NCBI RefSeq assembly: GCF_015670405.1
Contig: NZ_JADPBQ010000010.1
Coordinates: forward strand, 62,001 to 126,000
Length of the DNA stretch: 64,000 nucleotides
Reading direction: 5' to 3'
Origin: Clostridium sp. 1001271B_151109_B4
GTDB lineage: Bacteria; Bacillota; Clostridia; Clostridiales; Clostridiaceae
The position numbers and the translations under genes were made by a program. The notes below the pieces were generated by a model that searched no databases, was not told the origin of the DNA, and saw only the letters and a program-made list of their open reading frames with translations. Below are positions 56,342 through 64,000 of the stretch, piece after piece. Positions within the stretch are counted from its first letter, which is position 1. The number at the start of each line of letters is the position of its first letter.

Positions 56342-56749
56342 GGTATACCTCACCTCAACATATTATTTAATAATTAAACAATAGCATACGTTGCGTTAAA
56401 ATTATGTCAAACTGTGGTATTACTACTAATAAAAATTCTCTTACTATTCAACATAAATGTAATTTATTACACTTTTTTTAGTAATTATTCTTACATTACA
56501 TATATGTCTAAGTAATATTTTCGACTTAATATTTGTCGAAAGATATTAAAAATAGGAGTTTTTTTTCTAAAAAACATTATATATTAACTAAATCACAAAA
56601 CAACTCTTTACAGCAACTATATTATTCTGTCGACAAATAACAAGTAGCAACCTTATTATAGTAATAAGGTTTAAATGGCAAGTTTCAAGCTAAGGATTTC
56701 ATCCTTAACTTGTCACTTGCCACTCTATATCCTTATAGTTTTCAATGTT
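56342..56749. other. Intergenic region with large palindromic element
   Basis: 408 bp without an ORF. A perfect hairpin AACCTTATTA-TAG-TAATAAGGTT (about 56649-56671) is followed by a nested one at 56677-56724: outer arms TGGCAAGT / ACTTGCCA, inner arms AAGGAT / ATCCTT. The two lie downstream of the ssb gene and could stabilise or separate transcripts, or be a dispersed element. No T-run is present. Confidence 0.6.
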
Positions 56750-57109
56750 CTAATCTTCGCCACTAACTTCATTATTTTCTCTTACTTCTCTTCTGTTTCC
56801 TACAAATTTAAAATCTTCAGCAACAACTTCAGCCATATATTTCTTATTCCCTTGTTTATCCTCATAACTACCTGTCTTTAATCTTCCACTTAAGCTTATA
56901 TAACTCCCTCTAGTCATATATTTACAAACTACTTCAGCCTTTCTTCCCCATATAGTTACTGGAATCAAATCCGCTTTTCTAGTTCCATCTGCTGATTTAA
57001 AATTTCGATCTACAGCAATTATAAATCTAGTAAAAACCTTCTCGCCATTTTCTATAGTCTTAAGTTCAGGGTCTCTTATAAGCTTTCCTAATAACACTAT
57101 TTTATTCAT
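56750..57109 (-). CDS. Single-stranded DNA-binding protein paralogue
   Basis: 119 residues: one OB-fold (MNKIVLLGKLIRDPELKTIENG, VDRNFKSADGTRKAD, YISLSGRLKTGSYEDKQGNKKY). It lacks the long linker and the C-terminal acidic DDDIPF-type tip used to recruit repair proteins; it ends NEVSGED. It is therefore more likely a secondary SSB (such as competence SsbB) than the main replication SSB. The ATG at 57109 follows AGGAGGTG; the frame is open 14 codons upstream but without a ribosome site. Confidence 0.88.
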   Translation of the reverse strand: MNKIVLLGKLIRDPELKTIENGEKVFTRFIIAVDRNFKSADGTRKADLIPVTIWGRKAEVVCKYMTRGSYISLSGRLKTGSYEDKQGNKKYMAEVVAEDFKFVGNRREVRENNEVSGED

Positions 57110-57198
57110 TTTATTACACCTCCTGAATATTTCACCTTTGAGTATAACCACTTAAAGATTTTCTATTCAAATAAATGTAATTTTTAGTACATAATAAC

Positions 57199-58053
57199 CT
57201 ACTTTATTTTTAAATTTCCTCTTCTTATTCCAATAACAGAATTTATTTCTCCACCAGTTATAAATATTATGGAAGTTATATATAACCAAGTAATCAATAT
57301 AATTACTGCTCCTAATCCTCCATAAATCTTTGAATAGTTACTAAAATTATTTATATAAAATGAAAAGCCTAAAGAAACTATAAGCCATCCAATGGTACAT
57401 ATAGCAGCACCTGGAAATACCTCTCTCCATTTTAATCTTTTTGATGGTGTATATCTATATATTCCTGCAAATATACAAATCATAATAAATATTACCATTC
57501 CATATCTTATAAAGTTCCAAATTCGTGATACTATTTCCGGGAAAGGTAAATATGTTGTTAATAAATTTCCTATTAAGCGTCCAAAGACAAGCATTACCAA
57601 TGTCAACATAATTACAAATGCTAAAGCAAATGTACAAATTATAGCAATTATTGCCCTTTTAATAAATGATCTTGTTTCCTTTATTCCATACGCTTTATTT
57701 ACCCCTTTAATAACTGCCCTAAATGCTGACGACGCAGCCCATACTACTAATAATAAAGAAGCTCCTAATAAGCCTGTGTTTTGTTTTTCAATTACTTCTA
57801 TAATCATACTATAAATAAGTTCAAATGCACTAGTTGGCAATATAGCTCTTAGTCCTCCTATTACCTCCATAGAATCTAAATTACTAAATCCTATTAACGT
57901 TAATAAAAAAATTAAAAAAGGAAAAAACGATAATATCATATAATATGCTAGCTGTGCGGCTAACGCAAAAATATCATCATCTCTAATCTTGACTATAAAA
58001 TAAATAATAAAGTCAAAAAAATTTTTGCCTTTACTGACCTCCGTATTTGACAT
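57199..58053 (-). CDS. YihY/BrkB family membrane protein
   Basis: 284 residues with six membrane helices: AAQLAYYMILSFFPFLIFLL (first helix region), AASSAFRAVIKGVNKAYG, and LITWLYITSIIFITGGEINS near the C-terminus (conserved GGE/N motif). Some are annotated as ribonuclease BN by an old error; the real role (transport or lipid function) is unknown. Start ATG after GGTGAT. It may be cotranscribed with the ssb gene, 89 bp downstream. Confidence 0.92.
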   Translation of the reverse strand: MSNTEVSKGKNFFDFIIYFIVKIRDDDIFALAAQLAYYMILSFFPFLIFLLTLIGFSNLDSMEVIGGLRAILPTSAFELIYSMIIEVIEKQNTGLLGASLLLVVWAASSAFRAVIKGVNKAYGIKETRSFIKRAIIAIICTFALAFVIMLTLVMLVFGRLIGNLLTTYLPFPEIVSRIWNFIRYGMVIFIMICIFAGIYRYTPSKRLKWREVFPGAAICTIGWLIVSLGFSFYINNFSNYSKIYGGLGAVIILITWLYITSIIFITGGEINSVIGIRRGNLKIK

Positions 58054-58131
58054 CGTATCACCATATTTCCTTTCTATTTACTCTTTTATAAATATGTATA
58101 TACTCTTCTATATACATAATGACTATATTTT

Positions 58132-60432
58132 TTATTTTAATTTATACTCTTCTAAAATCCAATCAGACGGCAAAATAAATCTATATTTAGAATTATTATA
58201 TCTATTATCTATCAATAAAACTCTTCCTTTATCCGTTTCTGTTCTAATAACTCTTCCTGCTGATTGAAGCACCTTATTTATACCTGGATAAGTATATGAA
58301 TAATCAAATCCATTGGAATCAAAATACTCTTGTATTATATTATTTTCTATAGACACCTTAGGAAAACCAACGCCTACTATAATAGCTCCAATTAACTTAT
58401 CTCCCGGCAGGTCCACACCTTCAGAAAACATCCCTCCAACAACAGTAAAACCAACCACATTATTTTCTAAAGAAAACTGAGCTAAATACTCTTCTTTTTC
58501 ACCTTCTGACAGATTTTCTCTCTGCACTATTGTACCATTTTTACCATACATATCAACATATCTTTTATATACTTTTGCCAAATAATCAAACGATGGTAAA
58601 AACACCATATAGTTTCCTTGTATTTCATTTATAAATTGATTAATAATTTTGCATAATATATCTATATTTCTCTCCCTATTAACATATCTCATATCTAAGT
58701 TATATAAATAAGTCGATAAATTTTTTCTATTAAATGGTGAATTAAATCTTACTCTAAAACTCTTCTCATCTCCACCTATTAAGTCTACGTAATATTTTAT
58801 TGGTGATAATGTAGCTGAAAAAATAACACTTGAATATGCACTTTTTAATGTTTGTTTTAAATTTGAAGATGGATTTATACAAAATATCTTTATTATAAAT
58901 TCATTCTTTTCCTTTTTTAATATAGTAGTGTATTCCTTATTATATAATTCACTAACCGATATAAAACTTCTAGCACTATAATAAAAATCTAATACATCAT
59001 CATATCCTAAAGTTCCTTTACTTTTAATTAAATAACTTTCAGCCTCATTAATAAATGCTCGTAATAACTTAATTAAGTCTTTATAAACAACATTATGATA
59101 TAATAAATTTTTATTTACCTCTTCCAACTCTCTTCTTATTAAGATCATTTCCTTGTTTATAGCATTAGATATTTTATATAAATTCGGTACTTTTCCCTTT
59201 ATAACTTTATTTACAGTCATAACCTTACTTTTTTCAAGTTGACAACTATACATATCTCTTGCTCTATTTACAAGATTATGTGCCTCATCTATCAATAATA
59301 TATTTTCTTCATTACGATCTTCAAATAGTCTTTTAAGTTTTACTCTTGGATCAAATGCATAATTGTAATCACATATTATTCCATCACACCAATCACTTAA
59401 ATCTAAAGATAATTCAAACGGACAAACTTTATATTTTTTTGCATACTCAATAATGTCTTTTCCAAAAAACTTATTATTATCTTTTATTAAAGATATTATT
59501 ATATCATTAATTTTTGTAAAATAATCTTTAGCATATATACAATCATCTGGATTACACTTAACTTCATCATTTAAGCATATTTTTTCTTTAGCAGTAATAG
59601 TTACTACCTTAAATTCAAGTCCTTCCTTATATAATTTTAAGTACGCCTCCTCAGCTACAGTTCTTGTAATAGTTTTAGCTGTTAAATATATTATTTTTTC
59701 CCCCCTAGCTTCTCCAATACTCTTTAAAGAAGGGAAAATAGTAGATATAGTCTTTCCTATACCAGTCGGTGCTTGTGCAAATAAAATTCCTTGTTGTTTT
59801 ATACTACTAAAACAATTTACAGCCAGCTCTCTTTGACCTTTTCTATATGAAGGGAAAGGAAATTTTAAACGTTCAATACTTTTATACTTAATCTTATTAA
59901 AATTTTCTTTAACCTTAATTACTTCCAAATATTTATTAACTAGATAATAAACAAATTTTTCTAATTCATCAAAATCATATGTCTTATCAAAGGATCTAAC
60001 TTCACTTGTATTTATATTAAAGTAGCTTAATCTAACATCTATAGTCTTTAAACTATTATTTAAGCAATAAATATACCCATAAAACTTTCCTTGAGCCCAA
60101 TGAAGCATATTGTAGTCCTCATCAATATAACTTAAGTCTTTATATGTTGATTTTATTTCTTCAATAATAATCTTTTTATTCTCTTTTATAATTCCATCCG
60201 CTCTACCCTCTACTAATAAATTTATATCATTAATTATAAACTTATACTTTAAGGCCACTTCTTTTTCATAATCTTTGTATATTGTTTCATTATCCTTTTG
60301 AAGTATACCATGTGCTATTGTTCCTTCTATAGCTCTTCCTCTAGATACAAATCTATCATCTAAACTACCATTTTTTAATACATATTCAATAATACCTCTT
60401 ACAGATTCCTTAAAAAGTAATTTATCACTCAT
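58132..60432 (-). CDS. DinG/XPD-like iron-sulfur helicase with N-terminal PD-(D/E)XK-like domain
   Basis: 766 residues. N-terminal part (1-180) resembles a RecB/Cas4-type nuclease: H41, D79 in EGRADG and E92-I-K94 in IIEEIKST. Then a superfamily 2 helicase: Walker A APTGIGKT (221-228), four cysteines for a [4Fe-4S] cluster (C286, C293, C298, C337), DEAH box (382-385), and C-terminal motifs GGMFSEGVDLPGDKL and QSAGRVIRTE. Role probably in repair of unusual DNA structures. It follows a DUF1836 gene behind a terminator. Start ATG after AAGGAAGG. Confidence 0.88.
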   Translation of the reverse strand: MSDKLLFKESVRGIIEYVLKNGSLDDRFVSRGRAIEGTIAHGILQKDNETIYKDYEKEVALKYKFIINDINLLVEGRADGIIKENKKIIIEEIKSTYKDLSYIDEDYNMLHWAQGKFYGYIYCLNNSLKTIDVRLSYFNINTSEVRSFDKTYDFDELEKFVYYLVNKYLEVIKVKENFNKIKYKSIERLKFPFPSYRKGQRELAVNCFSSIKQQGILFAQAPTGIGKTISTIFPSLKSIGEARGEKIIYLTAKTITRTVAEEAYLKLYKEGLEFKVVTITAKEKICLNDEVKCNPDDCIYAKDYFTKINDIIISLIKDNNKFFGKDIIEYAKKYKVCPFELSLDLSDWCDGIICDYNYAFDPRVKLKRLFEDRNEENILLIDEAHNLVNRARDMYSCQLEKSKVMTVNKVIKGKVPNLYKISNAINKEMILIRRELEEVNKNLLYHNVVYKDLIKLLRAFINEAESYLIKSKGTLGYDDVLDFYYSARSFISVSELYNKEYTTILKKEKNEFIIKIFCINPSSNLKQTLKSAYSSVIFSATLSPIKYYVDLIGGDEKSFRVRFNSPFNRKNLSTYLYNLDMRYVNRERNIDILCKIINQFINEIQGNYMVFLPSFDYLAKVYKRYVDMYGKNGTIVQRENLSEGEKEEYLAQFSLENNVVGFTVVGGMFSEGVDLPGDKLIGAIIVGVGFPKVSIENNIIQEYFDSNGFDYSYTYPGINKVLQSAGRVIRTETDKGRVLLIDNRYNNSKYRFILPSDWILEEYKLK

Positions 60433-60471
60433 AATTTTTCCTTCCTTATTTTATAAGTTTATTATAACAAA

Positions 60472-60498
60472 AAAGCTACCAATTAAATCGGTAGCTTT
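60472..60498 (-). terminator. Terminator after the DUF1836 gene
   Basis: A 9-bp stem (AAAGCTACC / GGTAGCTTT), 9-nt loop and six T on the minus strand. Confidence 0.88.
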
Positions 60499-60566
60499 AA
60501 CAATAAATAACTATTTAAGGTAAATGAATAATTTTTTATCCTCTAATTTAATTTTAAACTCTAAAT

Positions 60567-60587
60567 TAATTAAATCTAAGATTTAGA
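60567..60587. repeat. Isolated copy of the palindrome found in the 147-bp array
   Basis: TAATTAAATCTAAGATTTAGA matches the array unit (TAACTAAATCTAAGATTTAGA) at 20 of 21 positions. It lies just behind the DUF1836 stop codon, 46 kb away from the array. Confidence 0.5.
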
Positions 60588-60594
60588 ATCTCAT

Positions 60595-61182
60595 TTATGA
60601 ATGGTATCCATTTACAATCTTTTGAACTAACTTTTTAATAGCACTAGCTTGTGCTATTAAAGATAAAACAACAACAAACGTTCTTATACTATTTTCATCT
60701 TTATCATCAAGATTTAAGTCTTTTATGATAGAATCTAACTTATCATCGTTTATAGCAGTAGCATCTAGATATTTCTCAAAACTTTCACCTTGTGTTTCAA
60801 AAAATAACTTATAAGCTGTTTCCCAATCAATAATATCATCAGATCTATCATTGATTTCATTAAATGCTAATCTAAAAACCTTTTTAATCTCTTCTGTTGT
60901 AAGAATAGGTCTCATATAACTTAATAATACCAGTTGAACTAAGTGAATTTTAGTATAACCTCTTTTTTTACCATCTTCTGGTTTACTAATTACTTCACTT
61001 TTTATATAATTTTGTACTATATTATTAGTATATTTATCTTCTACAAACTTATCATTTAAAAAATCTATAACCTGAGATAAAAAAAGGTCATATTTAGGTA
61101 ATTCGTCATAAGGAATCATTGATGTATTAGCTATCTCTTCCGCAACTTCTTTTATATAGTTATTATCTACTTTATTAACCAT
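60595..61182 (-). CDS. DUF1836 domain protein
   Basis: 195 residues, soluble. N-terminal half with a MerR-like helix-turn-helix region (KRGYTKIHLVQLVLLSYMRPILTTEEIKKVF) typical of the family (Bacillus YkrK), which is thought to be regulatory; DNA targets are not known. The C-terminal half is helical. Start ATG after GAGGTG. It diverges from abrB, and the 444-bp gap between them carries the abrB promoters. Confidence 0.75.
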   Translation of the reverse strand: MVNKVDNNYIKEVAEEIANTSMIPYDELPKYDLFLSQVIDFLNDKFVEDKYTNNIVQNYIKSEVISKPEDGKKRGYTKIHLVQLVLLSYMRPILTTEEIKKVFRLAFNEINDRSDDIIDWETAYKLFFETQGESFEKYLDATAINDDKLDSIIKDLNLDDKDENSIRTFVVVLSLIAQASAIKKLVQKIVNGYHS

Positions 61183-61466
61183 ATCATTTCACCTCATCTT
61201 TCTCTATTTTTAGTAATTATATTATATAGTTGTTATAAACTTATTACAAGTTAATATCGCCTATCTTATATGTTATTTTTTTATTACATACCTTTAATTT
61301 TGGTCATATTTTATAAAATTATACCTTTTAATACCAATTTACTTTTTTTTCTTATTTTATCGTTTTATATTTAATAATTTTAAATTATAAAATCCTTTTT
61401 CTACAAATTTTGTGTACAAGCAGTATATTAAATCATTTATTTTGTCATTTATTTTATAAAATATTA

Positions 61467-61495
61467 TTGACTTTTCAAAAATATGGTAGTATAGT
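61467..61495 (+). promoter_or_regulatory. abrB promoter P1
   Basis: TTGACT (61467-61472), 17-bp spacer, TATAGT (61490-61495). The rest of the 444-bp gap (61183-61626) is AT-rich without an ORF. Confidence 0.6.
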
Positions 61496-61554
61496 TTATT
61501 TATGAGTTAATTTAAAGAGAAATTTGTAATCAAAACTTTTTTTAAAGTTTTTTA

Positions 61555-61583
61555 TTGACTTTTAATTACATATCTGCTAATAT
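61555..61583 (+). promoter_or_regulatory. abrB promoter P2
   Basis: TTGACT (61555-61560), 17-bp spacer, TAATAT (61578-61583), about 37 bp from its likely start point to the abrB ATG. Confidence 0.6.
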
Positions 61584-61626
61584 TAAGCTGCTAAATGTCG
61601 AAACTTGTTTAAGGAGGAATTTTTTT

Positions 61627-61872
61627 ATGAAATCAACTGGAGTTGTAAGAAGAGTAGATGAGCTAGGAAGAATAGTTATTCCAATAGAATTAAGAAGAAC
61701 TTTAGATATCGCTGAAAAAGATGCTTTAGAAATATATGTAGATGGTGAACAAATCATATTAAAGAAATATGAACCAGCTTGTATCTTCTGTGGTGATGCT
61801 AGAGATGTTATAAACTACAAAGGTAAAAACATCTGCAAGAACTGCATGGAAGAATTAAAACTTGGAAAATAA
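61627..61872 (+). CDS. abrB: AbrB family transition-state regulator with zinc-binding tail
   Basis: 81 residues. N-terminal swapped-hairpin DNA-binding domain (STGVVRRVDELGRIVIPIELRRTL), then a C-terminal tail with two CxxC pairs (C52-C55 and C70-C73) that may bind zinc. Bacillus AbrB represses post-exponential genes; clostridial paralogues affect sporulation and solvent formation. The ATG at 61627 follows GGAGG at 61613-61617; the longer open frame upstream contains both promoters and is not coding. It is the only plus-strand gene in the window. Confidence 0.95.
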   Translation: MKSTGVVRRVDELGRIVIPIELRRTLDIAEKDALEIYVDGEQIILKKYEPACIFCGDARDVINYKGKNICKNCMEELKLGK

Positions 61873-61910
61873 TTTTCAAATTTAATTTACATATTTTTAA
61901 CCAAATAATT

Positions 61911-61941
61911 AGGTGGAGTGCTTTAAATCACCCCACCTTTA
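61911..61941. terminator. Shared terminator between abrB and rsmI (convergent)
   Basis: AGGTGGAGTG / CACCCCACCT stem with one mismatch, 8-nt loop, placed between two converging genes. Confidence 0.7.
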
Positions 61942-61947
61942 TTATGT

Positions 61948-62799
61948 CTATATATCTATAGCAATTTTATATACTTCTTTTTTAGGCATTTCTCTTTCCT
62001 TAGCTACAAGCTTTATTGCTTCTTTTTTATCTATTCCACTATTTATTAAATTAATCAAATGCTGTTCTATTGTTATTCCACTAAGCTCTTGTTCTTTTTC
62101 AGCTTTAATTTCACTTTCACTTTTTCCTGAAATAACTAAAACAAATTCACCTCTTGGTCTATTTTCTAAAAACCAATTATATGCATCTTTAATAGTTCCT
62201 CTATATATATCTTCATGTAACTTTGTTAATTCTCTACATACCGCTATATTTCTATTCCCTAACGCTTCTTCTAAATAAGCTAATGATTCTATTAATCTAT
62301 GTGGTGATTCATAAAAAATTAAAGTTTCCTTCTTATCTTTTATTTCTTCTTTTAATATTTTTCTTTCTTTCGTTTCTCTAGGTATAAATCCTCTAAATAT
62401 AAATTTAGTTGTATCTAATCCAGAATATACCAATGCAGTAGTAATTGCTGTCGCCCCTGGTAATACTTCAAATGCAATATTACTTTCTATACATTTCCTA
62501 ACTACAACACTGCCTGGATCTGATATTCCCGGTGTACCTGCATCAGTTACTATCGCAATATTTTTACCTAACTCTAATTTCGATATTATCTCATCACTTT
62601 TCCCTTGTTCATTATGTTGGTGATAGCTGAATAGAGGCTTTTTTATATTAAAATGATTTAATAGCTTCAAAGTTTGTCTTGTGTCTTCAGCTGCAATTTC
62701 ATCAACATTTTCTAATACTTCTAATGCTCTAAGTGTTATATCTTTCAAGTTACCTATTGGTGTTGGTACTAAATATACCTTTCCATATTCCATTTTCAT
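61948..62799 (-). CDS. rsmI: 16S rRNA (cytidine(1402)-2'-O)-methyltransferase
   Basis: 283 residues of the SAM-dependent tetrapyrrole-methylase fold: YLVPTPIGNLKDITLRALE, DEIAAEDTRQTLKLLNHF, SDAGTPGISDPG-type loop (IVTDAGTPGISDPG) and PGATAITTALVYSGL. It methylates C1402 of 16S rRNA together with RsmH. The ATG shares its first base with the TAA of the upstream gene (TAATG) and has AAGGATG upstream, so translation is coupled. Confidence 0.97.
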   Translation of the reverse strand: MKMEYGKVYLVPTPIGNLKDITLRALEVLENVDEIAAEDTRQTLKLLNHFNIKKPLFSYHQHNEQGKSDEIISKLELGKNIAIVTDAGTPGISDPGSVVVRKCIESNIAFEVLPGATAITTALVYSGLDTTKFIFRGFIPRETKERKILKEEIKDKKETLIFYESPHRLIESLAYLEEALGNRNIAVCRELTKLHEDIYRGTIKDAYNWFLENRPRGEFVLVISGKSESEIKAEKEQELSGITIEQHLINLINSGIDKKEAIKLVAKEREMPKKEVYKIAIDI

Positions 62800-63539
62800 T
62801 ACATCCTTCCATAAATACGATTTATCTCTTCGCTATAATTGCCATTATCATCATATACATATAAAGTTTCTTCCCACTTTAAAAATGCTCCACCATCTCT
62901 TTGACCCTCAACTAAAACTATATTAGGTGCTTTTTTTGTATTAGGTTGAACCAATCTAACTCTTTTAGGTTCTATCTTATACTTTCTCATTAATCCAAAA
63001 ATATCTGCTAATCTTTCTGGTCTATGTACTATGAACATTCTCCCATTATCCTTAAGAAGCCTTCTTGCTGATACAATTACATCTTCTAAATTACACATTA
63101 TTTCATGCCTAGCAATAGCTAACTTATCATTTGGATTTAAAATTCCTGCATTATTTAATTTATATGGTGGATTTACTGTTACAACATCAAATCTTCCTAA
63201 TGAGTCTAATAAAGCCTTATCTTTTAAATCACCTTGAACAAATTTAACTATATCACTAGTATCATTAAGCCTAGAACTTCTATTAGCCATTTCAACCATA
63301 TCATCTTGTATTTCTAATCCTATAACCTCTTGAGGCTTATATTTTCCATATACTAAAAATGATACTATACCAGTGCCAGTACATAAATCTATTACTCTAT
63401 GTTTCTTTTTCACATTTGCAAAATGTGATAGCAATACAGCATCTACCCCAAATCTGAATCCTTGTTCTTTTTGTATTAATTGTAGTCCATTTAATTGTAA
63501 ATCATCAATACTTTCATCTTTGCTTATATTAACTTCCAT
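62799..63539 (-). CDS. tRNA1(Val) (adenine-N6)-methyltransferase-like protein (TrmN6 family)
   Basis: 246 residues: motif I VIDLCTGTGIVSFLV and the N6-methyltransferase catalytic motif NPPY (VNPPYKLNNAG). Family members methylate A37 of tRNA(Val); YabB of Bacillus is a relative and also lies by the yabC (rsmI) gene. The precise target here is inferred. Start ATG after GAGGTG. Confidence 0.9.
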   Translation of the reverse strand: MEVNISKDESIDDLQLNGLQLIQKEQGFRFGVDAVLLSHFANVKKKHRVIDLCTGTGIVSFLVYGKYKPQEVIGLEIQDDMVEMANRSSRLNDTSDIVKFVQGDLKDKALLDSLGRFDVVTVNPPYKLNNAGILNPNDKLAIARHEIMCNLEDVIVSARRLLKDNGRMFIVHRPERLADIFGLMRKYKIEPKRVRLVQPNTKKAPNIVLVEGQRDGGAFLKWEETLYVYDDNGNYSEEINRIYGRM

Positions 63540-63554
63540 AACACACCTCTATTA

Positions 63555-63700
63555 AATTGCTTAGCAATTTAGTTTATAGTTTATAGTTAATGAATAACTT
63601 CAGCTGAGCTGAAGTTAGAACAATATATATTTTAAGAAACTCCCATAGCAGTTTCATCACTAACTATTAACTCTTAACTAATAACTAACTAAGTTGTTTC
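63555..63700. repeat. Composite palindromic intergenic element
   Basis: AAATTGCTTAGCAATTT, a 21-bp palindrome AACTTCAGCTGAGCTGAAGTT-like core (arms AACTTCAGCT / AGCTGAAGTT), and outer parts TAGTTAATGA and TCACTAACTATTAACT. The ends resemble those of the elements at 10449 and 17461. No ORF or terminator signature. Confidence 0.55.
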
Positions 63701-63751
63701 GCAATATTTTTCAATTGTAAACTAAGTACTTTTATTATACATATTATATAT

Positions 63752-63783
63752 AAAAAAGACTAGGATTAATAAAATCCTAGTCT
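63752..63783 (-). terminator. Terminator after the NlpC/P60 gene
   Basis: An 11-bp stem (AGACTAGGATT / AATCCTAGTCT) with a 5-nt loop and six T on the minus strand. Confidence 0.88.
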
Positions 63784-63794
63784 GTAAATTCAAA

Positions 63795-64000
63795 TTATAA
63801 TACTCTTCTTGCTGTATAGAATTTATATACGCTTGAAACCTTAACTACATCCCCTGTGCTTGGTGCATGTATCATTTGTCCATTTCCTATATATATACCA
63901 ACATGTCCAGTATGAGGGAATACTAAATCCCCAGGTTGAAGATCATTGTAAGCTACTGCTGTTCCCACATTAATTTGATCGTAAGTTGTTCTTGGTAAGT
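63795..64000 (-). CDS. NlpC/P60 family cell wall hydrolase, C-terminal part (5' end outside window)
   Basis: 68 codons of the C-terminus: LPRTTYDQINVG, NDLQPGDLVF, then HTGHVGIYIGNG with the catalytic histidine and MIHAPSTG with the third polar residue. The catalytic cysteine lies beyond the right edge. Such enzymes cleave peptidoglycan stem peptides; the N-terminal targeting domains cannot be seen. Confidence 0.88.
   Translation of the reverse strand, partial: LPRTTYDQINVGTAVAYNDLQPGDLVFPHTGHVGIYIGNGQMIHAPSTGDVVKVSSVYKFYTARRVL

Noticed and set aside
57199-58053. Ribonuclease BN
   Set aside because: Older databases give this name to the YihY/BrkB family; the real RNase BN is the RNase Z homologue, and this is an integral membrane protein.

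Overview
The window is chromosomal DNA of a low-GC, spore-forming type Clostridium (AT-rich, strong GGAGG ribosome binding sites, frequent TTG starts, AbrB/MazEF/WhiA/YvcK/UvrABC gene set and clostridial gene order). Almost every gene lies on the minus strand; only abrB is on the plus strand. No rRNA, tRNA or CRISPR array was seen.

Core block 1 (1-23.7 kb, minus): the end of a 23S rRNA uracil methyltransferase, pyk and pfkA (lower glycolysis), then dnaE, whiA, yvcK, rapZ, murB, uvrC, a class B PBP, a RodA/FtsW glycosyltransferase, an FHA protein and uvrA. The outstanding feature is dnaE (replicative polymerase III alpha subunit). It is cut into three exons by two group I introns (7967-9153 and 5454-6892), each carrying its own LAGLIDADG homing endonuclease gene. 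Helices P3, P4, P5 and P7 can be paired by eye in both introns, and the joined exons restore one 1184-residue DnaE frame. Intron 1 splits the codons of the catalytic PDxD motif. Intron 2 lies just after the FNKSH motif, six codons from the insertion site of the cyanobacterial DnaE split intein. Between rapZ and murB lies a 147-bp tandem repeat (four copies plus a fragment).

Accessory block (23.7-43.2 kb) separates uvrA from uvrB, which are usually neighbours. Its first part is a glucuronide utilisation regulon: HAD phosphatase, KDG kinase, GH2 beta-glucuronidase, GntR regulator, SDR fructuronate reductase, KDPG aldolase, mannonate dehydratase, glucuronate isomerase, GPH permease and GH3 beta-N-acetylhexosaminidase-like enzyme. 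Five copies of a GTATACTAGTATAC-like palindrome look like its operator. A glucuronidase together with a hexosaminidase would suit oligosaccharides built of GlcA and GlcNAc. The second part is a response regulator, two ABC transporter pairs and a small histidine kinase, with a 41-codon membrane ORF and a gene remnant between them.

Core block 2 (43.3-64 kb): uvrB, a MinJ-like PDZ membrane protein, a CtpB-type S41 protease, ftsX and ftsE (cell division and sporulation signalling), two YitT-family membrane proteins, a split transketolase, mazEF, a LolA/GerS-like lipoprotein-type protein, acpS, a small unknown protein, an SSB paralogue, a YihY/BrkB membrane protein, a DinG/XPD-like helicase with an N-terminal nuclease-like domain, a DUF1836 protein, abrB, rsmI, a TrmN6-type methyltransferase and the end of an NlpC/P60 hydrolase.

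Several intergenic regions hold palindromic AT-rich elements with AGTTAATAG / CTATTAACT ends, one of which has expanded into a heptamer tandem repeat next to whiA.
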